Of a DNA stretch of 55,836 bases, positions 1 to 8,045 are shown piece after piece. Source of the DNA: CAYXDO01 sp964463485. Its GTDB lineage: Bacteria; Myxococcota; Kuafuiibacteriia; Kuafuiibacteriales; Kuafuiibacteriaceae. Positions within the stretch are counted from its first letter, which is position 1; every line of letters starts with the position of its first letter. Under the pieces are notes generated by a model. It ran no database searches. It was given only the letters and a program-made list of their open reading frames with translations, and had not been told where the DNA came from. The position numbers and the translations under genes were made by a program. Location: NCBI GenBank assembly GCA_964463485.1, contig CAYXDO010000067.1, positions 1 to 55,836 of the forward strand. The letters are read 5' to 3'.

Positions 1-161
1 ATGATCGGCGAATCCGCGGAAAGATTGCTCCCAAAATTTCGCACCGGGGAGTATGACCAAAGGGAGTCAATTGATTTCATTTGAACGCAAATGATAGCGA
101 TTCTTCGTCGGATTTTCGAAATCGTCTTGACCACTCCCAGCGTGCGCGCGATACCCGCCTT

Positions 162-2318
162 ATGAGTCGTGTCGTCATCGTGTCAAATCGGCTTCCAGTT
201 ACGATTGACTCGTCCGGCAGGACACACAGGAGCGCCGGGGGCCTCGCAACGGGTTTGCGTGGGATGCACGAAGGACAGGACAGCGTCTGGGTCGGCTGGC
301 CCGGTCACTCGGTGGGCGCCCCAGACGACGCTTGGAGAGCAGGTATCCAAGAGCTCGAGAAGCAGCGATGTGTCCCCGTCGAGCTGTCGGCCGACGAGCA
401 GCGTCAGTACTACGAAGGCTATTCCAACGGAGTACTCTGGCCCCTTTTTCATTCCATGATCGACATGCTCCCTCTCACGACGGACGACTTTGCGGCGTAC
501 GAGCGAGTCAACGAGCGCTTTGCGGAGCGGGTCGCCTCGATTCAAGCTCCTGGTGATATCATTTGGGTGCATGACTACCAACTGATGTTGGTCCCGAGCG
601 CCGTCCGTCGTTTGGTACCGGACGCACGAATCGGCTTTTTTCTGCACATTCCGTTTCCGTCATGGGACGTATTTCGCACCGTCGGCGCGCGTGAGCGGCT
701 GCTTCAAGGGCTGCTCGGAGCGGACGTGATTGGCTTTCACACCGCGTCGTACATGCGCCACTTCGCGCTCGCACTGACCAGACTCCTTGGTCTTCAGGTG
801 GAGCTCGACCGGGTGAGTTGGGACGATAGAGACGTCAGGCTCGGTGTGTTTCCGATGGGGATTGACGCCGAAGCCTGGGCTCACCGCGAGGCCGACCCCT
901 CGATGACCGCGGAGCTCGTGACGCTCAAGGAGAAAGGTGTCCGCATCTTGGTCGGCATCGACCGGCTCGACTACACCAAAGGCATCCCCCGTCGTCTCCT
1001 GGCGTTCGAGCGACTTCTGCGAGACGCGCCGGAGCTGCGCGGGAAGATCCAGCTCGTACAAGTCGGAGTGCCATCGCGGACCGAAGTGGATTCTTACAAA
1101 ACCTTTCGCGAGCAGGTCGAGCTGCTCGTAGGCCGAATCCTCGGCCAGTTCGCGAGCGCGAGCTGGGTACCCGTTCACTATTTGTATCGTTCACTCGACG
1201 ACGCGGAGATCTCTGCGTTGTACCGCGCCGCCGACGTCATGCTCGTTACGCCCATCCGTGACGGGATGAATCTGGTGGCAAAGGAATTCGTGGCGTCTCG
1301 TACCGACGGAGATGGTGTGCTGGTGTTGAGCGAGTTCGCGGGGGCCGCCGCAGAATTGGCCGAGGCAGTTCACATCAACCCCTTCGACATTCAGCGCAGC
1401 GCGGAGTCGTATCGAAGCGCTCTCGAGATGCCCGAAGCCGAGCGACGGGGGCGAATGCGCGCCCTCCGACAACGCGTGCTGCGTCATGACGTTCATCGGT
1501 GGACCCGGAGCTTCGTCGGATCGTTGCGCGAAACCGCTACGGCGGCCCGAGGTCGTCCGTGCACGGCCGAGCAATTCGCCGCGCTCGTCCAACGAATCCG
1601 TAGCGCTCCCTTTCTGGTTCTCTTGCTCGACTACGACGGCACCCTCGTCCCGTTGGCGAAGACTCCCGAGCTCGCCGCACCGGATGCTCGGATCGTCGAG
1701 CTGCTCGGTTCACTCGCACGACGGCCTCGAACCGAAACTCACCTCGTCAGCGGGCGCTCTCGCGACGACATAGAGCGGTGGTTCGGCGGAACCGGAGTCG
1801 GGTTGCACGCCGAGCACGGCGGGCTCTCGAGACAGGCCGACGGAAAGTGGATCGCTCGAGGATCCCTTGACTCGGAGCTACAGGCCAAGGTCGACGTCAT
1901 CTTCGAGGACTTCGCCGGCCGGACCCCCGGTTCGCTCGTCGAGCGCAAGGCTACCGGCATTGCGTTTCATTGGCGCACCGCCGATCCGGAGTATGGCGCG
2001 CAGCAATCCAACGAGCTGAAGATTCATCTCTCCCAGGTCTTGTCCAACGCTCCCGTCGAAGTCATCGCAGGCGACAAAGTCGTCGAGCTGCGCCCTTACG
2101 GCGTCAACAAGGGCGTGGTCGTGACTGACGTTGCGCGGACCGCGCCCGATGGGGCGCTCTTCGTCGCGTTCGGAGATGACCGCACGGACACGGATTTGTT
2201 CGCGGCGCTCCCTGAAGGGAGTATCTCGATCCGCATCGGCCCAAATCCCCTGCGCGCCGACTTCGTGCTCGCGACCCCACAAGACGCCCGTCGGTTGCTG
2301 TCGGGGCTACTCCGGTGA
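162..2318 (+). CDS. otsA: Fused alpha,alpha-trehalose-phosphate synthase / trehalose-6-phosphatase
   Basis: Makes trehalose-6-phosphate from UDP-glucose and glucose-6-phosphate (GT20 domain) and then dephosphorylates it (HAD phosphatase domain), so one 718-aa cytosolic polypeptide would carry out the whole OtsAB pathway. The N-terminal GT20 part shows SNRLP, GGLATGL, WPLFH, HDYQLMLVP, GVFPMGID, GIDRLDYTKGIP and DGMNLVAKEF. The C-terminal HAD part begins near residue 485 with LLLDYDGTLVP (nucleophile Asp about 489) and ends with the acidic motif FGDDRTDTDLF. I start at ATG 162 because SNRLP normally lies a few residues from the N-terminus of OtsA. An in-frame TTG at 81 would add 27 low-complexity residues and has AGGGAG about 15 nt upstream. 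The two domains occur as separate genes in Escherichia coli; the fusion resembles fungal, plant and some bacterial TPS-TPP proteins. The gene converges on the next one with a 42-bp gap. Confidence 0.95.
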   Translation: MSRVVIVSNRLPVTIDSSGRTHRSAGGLATGLRGMHEGQDSVWVGWPGHSVGAPDDAWRAGIQELEKQRCVPVELSADEQRQYYEGYSNGVLWPLFHSMIDMLPLTTDDFAAYERVNERFAERVASIQAPGDIIWVHDYQLMLVPSAVRRLVPDARIGFFLHIPFPSWDVFRTVGARERLLQGLLGADVIGFHTASYMRHFALALTRLLGLQVELDRVSWDDRDVRLGVFPMGIDAEAWAHREADPSMTAELVTLKEKGVRILVGIDRLDYTKGIPRRLLAFERLLRDAPELRGKIQLVQVGVPSRTEVDSYKTFREQVELLVGRILGQFASASWVPVHYLYRSLDDAEISALYRAADVMLVTPIRDGMNLVAKEFVASRTDGDGVLVLSEFAGAAAELAEAVHINPFDIQRSAESYRSALEMPEAERRGRMRALRQRVLRHDVHRWTRSFVGSLRETATAARGRPCTAEQFAALVQRIRSAPFLVLLLDYDGTLVPLAKTPELAAPDARIVELLGSLARRPRTETHLVSGRSRDDIERWFGGTGVGLHAEHGGLSRQADGKWIARGSLDSELQAKVDVIFEDFAGRTPGSLVERKATGIAFHWRTADPEYGAQQSNELKIHLSQVLSNAPVEVIAGDKVVELRPYGVNKGVVVTDVARTAPDGALFVAFGDDRTDTDLFAALPEGSISIRIGPNPLRADFVLATPQDARRLLSGLLR

Positions 2319-2360
2319 GGCTCGCGCGACGTCGGGCACTGATTCTGCTGCGAGAGTTCG

Positions 2361-3656
2361 TCAATTTCCGCACCAAGGCTTCACGAAGAGTAGGCCCGCC
2401 TGACTCGGGCGGTCGTCCGACGTGATGATGTCTCCGAGCAAGATGGCATCGTCGCCAAGGCGCGCGACGTGGTACACGGTCTCTTTGGTGAATGCGGGCT
2501 GAACGGGACACGGTCGCCACGTTCCGGACACCTCGAGTGAGTTTCCATGATCGGTGGTCGCGAATATGCCCGTTCCGTACGGGATCATCTTTCCGGCTCC
2601 GGTCCACTCGGGGACGTCGATCGTTTGCCACCCTCCGGTTCCTTGCGGAATCGCGATCGCGCGGGGGAGAGCGAGCACTGCGCCGACGCCAGGGACGACC
2701 GCGATCGCCTCCACGCTCGAGTTCGGTCGAATCTCCTCGAAGCGGGTGGAATCGCCGTCGATCCAGAGGACCTGAGGCGTGTGCACACTCACGAGCGCCC
2801 GGCGCTCACCGAGGAGTTGGATGGTGAAGCGATCGCTCTCGCCCGCGGGCACAGTTGTGAGTACGCGAAATTGTCCGTCGAAACGGAAGGCGAGGCCGCC
2901 TCGGGTCACACCGATGACTTCGCCTTCGCCCGCGGAGATGTTTCGGATCACCTGGCCTTCGAGGAAGTCAGCGGTCGTGGATGAGGAAACGGAGCAAGGT
3001 TGGCCGGGTGATTGCTCGGAGAGCATGAGAGTCTCGAGCCGTCGAGCGGTCGCAATCCAGAGCGTGCCGGTCGGCTCGAGCGAAGCGGCGCCCACCTCGT
3101 GGGACGCATCGCAGATACTCTCGGACGAGTAGTCAGGCAGGACGCGCGCGAGGGCGCCGCTCGCGGATGCGAGCAAGACGCTGCCGGAGGGCTCCCGCTC
3201 GGCCGCGATGATCTTGACGTTCCTGCCGAAAGGGAGGTCGACGTAGCGTTGCCCGAAGTTCGCGCACGTGCAGCGAGGGTGTAGGTCCGGCACGAGTTGG
3301 ATCGCGAGGTCGGCGGAGAGCGAGGAAGGGGCCCAGCTGGCGCTTCGTGCTCGCTCGAAGACCGACCCCGTCGAGAGCAGCTCGCAGGAGCGGCAGCTCG
3401 TACTCAGCGCGCTGAGTGGTCCGACCTTGAGGCCGAGCTCGGCGAGCGACTGGGTGTACAACGCAACCTCGAGCGACTCGGAATCTCCTTCCAGGACGCG
3501 CACCGGCTCGTCCGTCGTACCAACCCAGGACCCGAGACTTCCGGCCCGAACCGCGAAAGTGTCGAAGCTCTCCTCGGGCAGACCGATGGCGGTGAGTTGT
3601 TGGGACGAGCCGCAGGCGACGAGCAGCCACGGAGCAAGGGCGCGCGCGGAGCACAC
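2361..3656 (-). CDS. Hypothetical Cys-rich lipoprotein, probably beta-propeller-like
   Basis: This 431-aa protein begins at a GTG and has a short hydrophobic segment ending in a lipobox-like LVAC, so it is probably a lipid-anchored envelope protein. After the anchor the chain alternates short hydrophobic beta-like stretches with Gly/Asp turns (for example VIGVTRGGLAFRF and LWIDGD), which resembles sensor/propeller-type lipoproteins common in myxobacteria. Several Cys residues (SCRSC, PRCTC, KPWC) may form disulphides. No catalytic motif was recognised. It is transcribed convergently with the trehalose gene and shows no operon partner. The function is unknown. Confidence 0.7.
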   Translation of the reverse strand: MCSARALAPWLLVACGSSQQLTAIGLPEESFDTFAVRAGSLGSWVGTTDEPVRVLEGDSESLEVALYTQSLAELGLKVGPLSALSTSCRSCELLSTGSVFERARSASWAPSSLSADLAIQLVPDLHPRCTCANFGQRYVDLPFGRNVKIIAAEREPSGSVLLASASGALARVLPDYSSESICDASHEVGAASLEPTGTLWIATARRLETLMLSEQSPGQPCSVSSSTTADFLEGQVIRNISAGEGEVIGVTRGGLAFRFDGQFRVLTTVPAGESDRFTIQLLGERRALVSVHTPQVLWIDGDSTRFEEIRPNSSVEAIAVVPGVGAVLALPRAIAIPQGTGGWQTIDVPEWTGAGKMIPYGTGIFATTDHGNSLEVSGTWRPCPVQPAFTKETVYHVARLGDDAILLGDIITSDDRPSQAGLLFVKPWCGN

Positions 3657-3936
3657 GGTCGAGCCTCGCTCGTCGGAGAGCTACCGTCATGCTCTTTTTC
3701 GGGAGCCGAACACGCAGCCGGGCGCAGCCTCCATTCGGCCCGGTGTTGGCATACCGAGTGCATCGTCACGACGCGATGGAGGACCTCTCGAATACGAATA
3801 CGAGGGCTCGCGTTCTGTCCGTCGATGTCGCCAGCCTGCGGCCATGGCCAAAGGAGACTCCATCGGGACGACCGACGGCATGCTCCGTTCGGTGCGAGAA
3901 CCGAGTTGACCAAAGTGTGACGATTCCGGTTACGAC

Positions 3937-3978
3937 AAAACCAAATCCGTCTTGTTCAAAACCAAATCCGTCTTGTTC
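3937..3978. repeat. 21-bp perfect tandem duplication
   Basis: Two exact head-to-tail copies of a 21-bp, relatively A/T-rich unit (beginning AAAACCAAATCC) occupy 3937-3957 and 3958-3978. They end 24 bp before the start codon of the downstream lipoprotein gene, so they lie in its presumed promoter or 5' untranslated region. Confidence 0.9.
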
Positions 3979-3991
3979 CACCCTGCGGCTT

Positions 3992-3998
3992 GGAGGAA
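3992..3998 (+). promoter_or_regulatory. Ribosome binding site deciding the start at 4003
   Basis: GGAGGAA lies 4 nt before ATG 4003. It supports that start over the earlier in-frame start at 3952. Confidence 0.6.
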
Positions 3999-4002
3999 GC
4001 GC

Positions 4003-4548
4003 ATGCACGATTTTCGACCCTGTCCAACATCACGAGGCTTTCAACCCGAAACTGAGCGCGTCCCGCGCGCGGGACCCAAGCTCGAAGCCCCGCTCGTACG
4101 AAGCTCGATACGGCCTGGGTGGGCGACCTTCACGTTCCTGTTCGTCACGCTCCTTCTCGGTTCCTGCGCCGCGTCCGACGCGAACGACTCGGGCGCAGGT
4201 GTTGGCGACGGCGGAACGCGCGTGGATACAGGCGTAGCGGATGCCGCCGCCGGTCTGGACGCCGTGATCGCAGGCCCACCCGGCACACCTACGCTTCTCT
4301 CGGTTCAGCTCGTGACGCATGGGACGTTTCAGCTCGCCTGGGACCTTCCCGCTTCCGGCTGCGCGACTCTCGAGCTCAACCGCAATGTGGACGGAGGCGC
4401 CTTCGGCGTAGCCACGACGCTCACCGGCGTGGCCACCGAGGCCACCGACGAGCCCGGCCACAACTCAGGCACCTACTGCTACACCGTGACCTGCAAGCTG
4501 AACGGCGAGTCCTCTCCACCCTCCAACGAGAAATGCGCGACGCAATGA
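4003..4548 (+). CDS. Lipoprotein with fibronectin type III-like domain
   Basis: A 181-aa protein with an unusually long n-region, then a hydrophobic segment ending in the lipobox LLGSC (Cys 55). A short Asp/Gly-rich linker (residues about 58-85) follows. The C-terminal ~90 residues resemble a fibronectin type III domain: a PGTPTLL start, a conserved Trp in LAWDLP, and YCYTVTCKLNGESSPPSN at the end with paired Cys residues. It is probably anchored in the outer membrane and exposed for binding, but no ligand can be inferred. Its stop codon overlaps the start of the multicopper oxidase gene (ATGA), so the two are translationally coupled and probably work together. The strong Shine-Dalgarno at 3992 sets the start. 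Confidence 0.75.
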   Translation: MHDFRPCPTSRGFQPETERVPRAGPKLEAPLVRSSIRPGWATFTFLFVTLLLGSCAASDANDSGAGVGDGGTRVDTGVADAAAGLDAVIAGPPGTPTLLSVQLVTHGTFQLAWDLPASGCATLELNRNVDGGAFGVATTLTGVATEATDEPGHNSGTYCYTVTCKLNGESSPPSNEKCATQ

Positions 4549-5456
4549 GCTGCCGGCGAGCTCATCTCGGTCTGATCTTCGCCTCGATTCTCGGCTGTGG
4601 CGCGGAGCCTGACGCGGTCGACACTCTCGACCCGGCGGCCCCTTTCCCTCCGACCGGGCAGACGAAAACGTTCGACCTCCACGTAAAAGACGTCGATTGG
4701 GAGGTCGGCCTCGGCGCGATGTACCGCGCCTGGACCTACGAAGGCACCGTTCCGGGGCCGACCTTGGAAGCCACCGCCGGCGATCGAATCCTCATCAACC
4801 TCATCAACGAGACGACTCATCCGGCTTCGATTCATACTCATGTCGTGGAGTTCCCACAGGCTCAGGACGGCGCCTCGTCGACCTCGATCGCGATGCCTGG
4901 CCAGACGATCCAGGTCGAGTGGAACGCTCGCTATGCCGGAACCTTTCCGTACCATGATCACGCCGCAGAGGGTGAGGGCGTGCTCAGAGGTTTGTTCGGC
5001 GCGTTGGTGGTGCACGCGCCAGGGGAGGCGGCCGCGAACGAGCACGTCGTGGTGTTGGGCGATCTCGAGCCGAAGAACTTCCGCCAGCTCCCGGGCGTCG
5101 CCGATCCGGTGACTGGCGAAATCTCCCAGGTCGGAACCTATCGAGGTGCTCATCAGTACCTTCACGTTATCAATGGAAAGGCCTACGAAGAGGCGATACC
5201 GGTCTTCCGAGGCAAGGTCGGCGAGCGAAGTCGTTGGCGAATCGTGAGTATCGGAAAGGACGTTCACACCTGGCACATCCATGGTCACCGCTGGGCAGAC
5301 ACGGACGGGCAACTCACCGACAACATCCAACTCAGTCCGGGCATGTATCGAACCTTCGAGTTCATGGAGGAGGCGCCTGGAAGCTGGTTGGTCCACTGCC
5401 ACTTTCCCGAGCACATGGAAGGCGGAATGATGGCGCGCTACGAAGTCTCTCCCTGA
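4545..5456 (+). CDS. Two-domain multicopper oxidase lipoprotein
   Basis: A 303-aa periplasmic or surface copper enzyme with lipobox ILGC (Cys 18). Two cupredoxin domains are visible. Domain 1 has the trinuclear-centre motifs HTH (97-99) and YHDH (136-139). Domain 2 has HTWHIHGH (241-248) and the type 1 copper motif HCHFPEHMEGGMM (284-296, ligands Cys 285, His 290, Met 295 or 296). Length and motif order fit small laccase-like two-domain oxidases or nitrite-reductase-like proteins. All four motif blocks of an oxidase are present, so Cu(I) or phenol oxidation is more likely than nitrite reduction. The same frame stays open upstream to 4119, but the ATG overlapping the previous stop gives the signal peptide. 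Nearby copper genes (Met-rich lipoprotein, cusCBA) suggest a role in copper tolerance. Confidence 0.88.
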   Translation: MSCRRAHLGLIFASILGCGAEPDAVDTLDPAAPFPPTGQTKTFDLHVKDVDWEVGLGAMYRAWTYEGTVPGPTLEATAGDRILINLINETTHPASIHTHVVEFPQAQDGASSTSIAMPGQTIQVEWNARYAGTFPYHDHAAEGEGVLRGLFGALVVHAPGEAAANEHVVVLGDLEPKNFRQLPGVADPVTGEISQVGTYRGAHQYLHVINGKAYEEAIPVFRGKVGERSRWRIVSIGKDVHTWHIHGHRWADTDGQLTDNIQLSPGMYRTFEFMEEAPGSWLVHCHFPEHMEGGMMARYEVSP

Positions 5457-5504
5457 CCGGACGAGCGGATTGTAGACGGCAATCGTCTGCGGTTGGAGCG
5501 CCTC

Positions 5505-5540
5505 AGCGCGGGGAAGCGTCCTAGCGCGGGGAAGCGTCCG
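5505..5540. repeat. 18-bp tandem repeat, two copies
   Basis: AGCGCGGGGAAGCGTCC followed by one variable base occurs twice in tandem (5505-5522 and 5523-5540). It lies in the short convergent gap between the multicopper oxidase gene and the Met-rich lipoprotein gene. No poly-T follows, so it is not an obvious intrinsic terminator. Confidence 0.8.
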
Positions 5541-5564
5541 CGGAGAGCCGGGTCTATGGCGTCG

Positions 5565-6032
5565 CTACTTACACATCATCCCCATCATCGACATCATTTG
5601 CGAGTGACGACCCTCCATCGCAGTCAGCATCTCGCCCATACGGGTCTGGTGCGTGCTCTCCTCGGTTCTCATCACTTCCAAAGAGGAGGCGCTCGCCATG
5701 GCTCCTGCGTGGCGGGAGGTCTCTGATCGCATACCCATCGTCCCATCGGACTCCGCCGTCGCGCCCATCATGGGACAGCTCATCATCTTGTCCAGCGTCC
5801 CGTCCATGCGACCCATCATCTCGTTCATGCTCGCTTCGTGGGTACGCTCCATTCCCCGCACCGAGCCCTCGTCCGGAGCCTCGCCGACGTCCGCGTTGTG
5901 TTGCCGATTGCTCGTCCGCGCTTCTTCGAGGCGGGTTTGGTGCTCGGCGACGAGGTCATCTACGGCCATGTCGGATCCTCCGCATGCGAACCCGATCGAA
6001 GACAAGCCCAGGAACAGTACGACTCTCAACAT
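5565..6032 (-). CDS. Met/His-rich lipoprotein, candidate copper-binding protein
   Basis: A 155-aa lipoprotein with signal peptide and lipobox GFAC. About 24 of its 155 residues are Met, many in pairs, and it carries several His residues and Cys in SCPMMG and at the C-terminus (SMMGMMCK). The rest is Glu/Asp/Arg-rich and probably helical. Met/His-rich helical proteins of this sort (CopC-, PcoE- or SilE-like in composition, not shown to be homologous) bind Cu(I) or Ag(I) in the periplasm. It converges on a multicopper oxidase gene and lies 2 kb from a Cus-type pump, which supports a copper sponge or chaperone role. That role is inferred from composition and context. Confidence 0.75.
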   Translation of the reverse strand: MLRVVLFLGLSSIGFACGGSDMAVDDLVAEHQTRLEEARTSNRQHNADVGEAPDEGSVRGMERTHEASMNEMMGRMDGTLDKMMSCPMMGATAESDGTMGMRSETSRHAGAMASASSLEVMRTEESTHQTRMGEMLTAMEGRHSQMMSMMGMMCK

Positions 6033-6299
6033 GAATACCTCCGTGATCCTGCATCCGCAAGAACTGAGCCAGCCTTCGGATGGGAGCTCGCAGCTCGAGT
6101 GTGATTCTATCGGTCACACTCCACGCCAATAGAATGAGGCTGATTCCTGCGGAACGACGAGAATCCGCGTAGCGGAGTCCGGTCTGCGTAACTCGCCGAG
6201 TCACACTCCAAGAGGCGCAGGTTCTGCCGACTCCGTCCCGTAGTTCCCTATTTTGCGGGGATCGGGTCTCGAAGCGCCCAGCGAGGTAGACTCCGCGAC

Positions 6300-7772
6300 A
6301 TGGACCGGGCAAGGGCGCGAAGATTCGCCGTCGCCGCGTTCGCGTTGGGCGTCGGACTCTCCGGGCATATCCACGGTCACCGACTTTATCTCGATCGAAT
6401 CAACGCGATGCCGCTGGCGCGCCCGCGCCCCGCCGAGCTGCCTGCGGCTCGGCCGCCCGTTCCTGCGAGCCGCCTCGCGGTGATCATCATCGACGGGCTG
6501 GGCCATTCGTCTGCCATGGAGGTCGCCGATCTGAGAGAGCTGACGAATCGATGTCCTTCGAGGGTGCTGGTGCCGGACTTTCCGTCGTTCACTTTTCCAG
6601 CCCTCATGACTGCTGCGACGGGAGTGCCTCCTCGAGATTCAGGCGTCCGCATCAACGCGCCGCCCCCATTCCCCGAGCTCGACTCCGTCTCGAGGCGTGC
6701 GGCCGAGGCTGGAATCGTCGTGCGCCTCGCGCCGCAGTCATTTTCCGAGCTGCCAGCACTCCTGCAGCTTCCGGCCCGTTGGGAGTCGCTCGAGACCGAA
6801 GCACTGATTTCCAAGCTGAGTAGCTCCGAGCGCCAGCTCGCCTGGTTCTATATCGGCGAGGTGGATGAAGCCGGCCATCGTCATGGCGCGGATTCCGAAG
6901 AGTACCGGAATGCAGCGCGGGAGGCTGGGCGCCTCGTGCTTCGCGTCGCTGGCGCCCTAGAACGCTCGGGCGGCGGCCTGGAGCGATCGAGTGGCGCTCT
7001 GATCGTCTTCTCCGATCACGGCCACCTTCGGGGCGGAGGCCACGGAGGCGTGGAGCCCGAAGTCATGCAAGCGATGCTCATCGCTTGCGATGGGCCTTTC
7101 GTGAGGGGCCTCGAGTTGCCGCCGGCGCCCATGAGAAATCTCGCCTCCACACTCTCCTGGGCGCTCGGTGTGGACGCTCCGCGATCGTCGACCGGGCAGC
7201 CCATGCTCGACCTCTTTGGACTCGCCGCGCCGACGCGAGATCTTGCTGCTGAGCTCGACGAGAATCGCGCGCGCTCGGAGTTCGAACGATCCGTGCGCCC
7301 GCGCGTGAGTTTCGCGCTCATCGTTTCACTCGCCGTCTTCGCGACAGCCGCCTCTCTCCATCACCGCCGAGCGATCAGACTGTCATTGGCGGATGCGGTT
7401 CCGACCATCTTGTTCCTCGTCGGCTTCGGAGCTCCCTATCTCGCACGCGGCTACACGCTGTCGTGGAGTCTGCCGCGCGGCTCGGCGGGCTTTTATGGCG
7501 AGACGCTCTTGTTCGGCGGTCTGGGCGTCGCCCTGGCGCTGTGGCGCGCACGGAAAGACCGTCGGGTCGAGGAGGCATGGCTCATGGCGTTGATCTTCGG
7601 ACTCCCGTATCTGCTCTCCTCGGCGTGGGTTGGGCTGGACACGACGAAACTTGCAGGGCCTGGCGTGAGCTACTCGGTGATCCTGATGGCGACCATCGAG
7701 TTCTATGCCTGCCTGCCCTTCGGCCTCCGGGCCCTCGTCGCGGAGAGCGAGCTCTCGGAGAATCGCGACTGA
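6300..7772 (+). CDS. Alkaline-phosphatase-superfamily enzyme with C-terminal membrane segments
   Basis: A 490-aa protein of the type I phosphodiesterase / nucleotide pyrophosphatase / alkaline phosphatase fold. Metal-site motifs appear in family order: VIIIDGLGHSS (first Asp), SFTFPALMTAATG (Thr nucleophile region), GEVDEAGHRHG, VFSDHGH and GGHGG. The N-terminus has a hydrophobic anchor (residues about 9-22). The last ~170 residues contain about four to five hydrophobic segments, so the catalytic domain is membrane-tethered, probably facing the periplasm. This build is reminiscent of lipid-headgroup or phosphoglycerol-type hydrolases and transferases, but the substrate cannot be read from sequence. 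It stands alone, with 227 bp before it and 228 bp before the next start. Confidence 0.8.
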   Translation: MDRARARRFAVAAFALGVGLSGHIHGHRLYLDRINAMPLARPRPAELPAARPPVPASRLAVIIIDGLGHSSAMEVADLRELTNRCPSRVLVPDFPSFTFPALMTAATGVPPRDSGVRINAPPPFPELDSVSRRAAEAGIVVRLAPQSFSELPALLQLPARWESLETEALISKLSSSERQLAWFYIGEVDEAGHRHGADSEEYRNAAREAGRLVLRVAGALERSGGGLERSSGALIVFSDHGHLRGGGHGGVEPEVMQAMLIACDGPFVRGLELPPAPMRNLASTLSWALGVDAPRSSTGQPMLDLFGLAAPTRDLAAELDENRARSEFERSVRPRVSFALIVSLAVFATAASLHHRRAIRLSLADAVPTILFLVGFGAPYLARGYTLSWSLPRGSAGFYGETLLFGGLGVALALWRARKDRRVEEAWLMALIFGLPYLLSSAWVGLDTTKLAGPGVSYSVILMATIEFYACLPFGLRALVAESELSENRD

Positions 7773-7948
7773 GTCACTCCGAAGCGTCTGCGTCGTATCG
7801 AGTTGCGTGGGATTCAGCCGGGGCCTCGTGATGTCTCGCTGAGACGAATGGGTGTGACTTCGTGGGCCACAACCAGGCGAGCAGTCGCAGGAGGGCTCCA
7901 AATGGTCACTCTTTCGCCCGGCGCCTTCGACCGACGGGTTTGGGTCCT

Positions 7949-7965
7949 GTGACTGAATGAGTCAC
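7949..7965. promoter_or_regulatory. Inverted repeat upstream of cusCBA, possible operator
   Basis: GTGACTGAATGAGTCAC is a perfect 6-bp inverted repeat with a 5-nt spacer, 36 to 81 bp upstream of the two possible cusC starts. It could be an operator for a metal-responsive regulator, though no known consensus was matched. Confidence 0.3.
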
Positions 7966-8045
7966 CGCTGAGCTGCATCCCTTGCGCGCCAGGCGGTCTT
8001 GTGCTCCTTCCGGAGGGGCTCTGGGCTGACTTTGGGCACGGCACG

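Larger units (their letters stand above)
3657..4002. other. Gene-free stretch between divergent lipoprotein genes
   Basis: No convincing gene is present in these 346 bases. The reading frames that cross it are short and lack recognisable domains. The stretch should hold the promoters of the two divergent lipoprotein genes, but I could not pick out a clear -35/-10 pair. A 21-bp tandem duplication lies near its right end. Confidence 0.5.

Noticed and set aside
4119..4544. N-terminal extension of the multicopper oxidase
   Set aside because: It overlaps the lipoprotein gene in another frame, and the signal peptide with lipobox begins at 4545.
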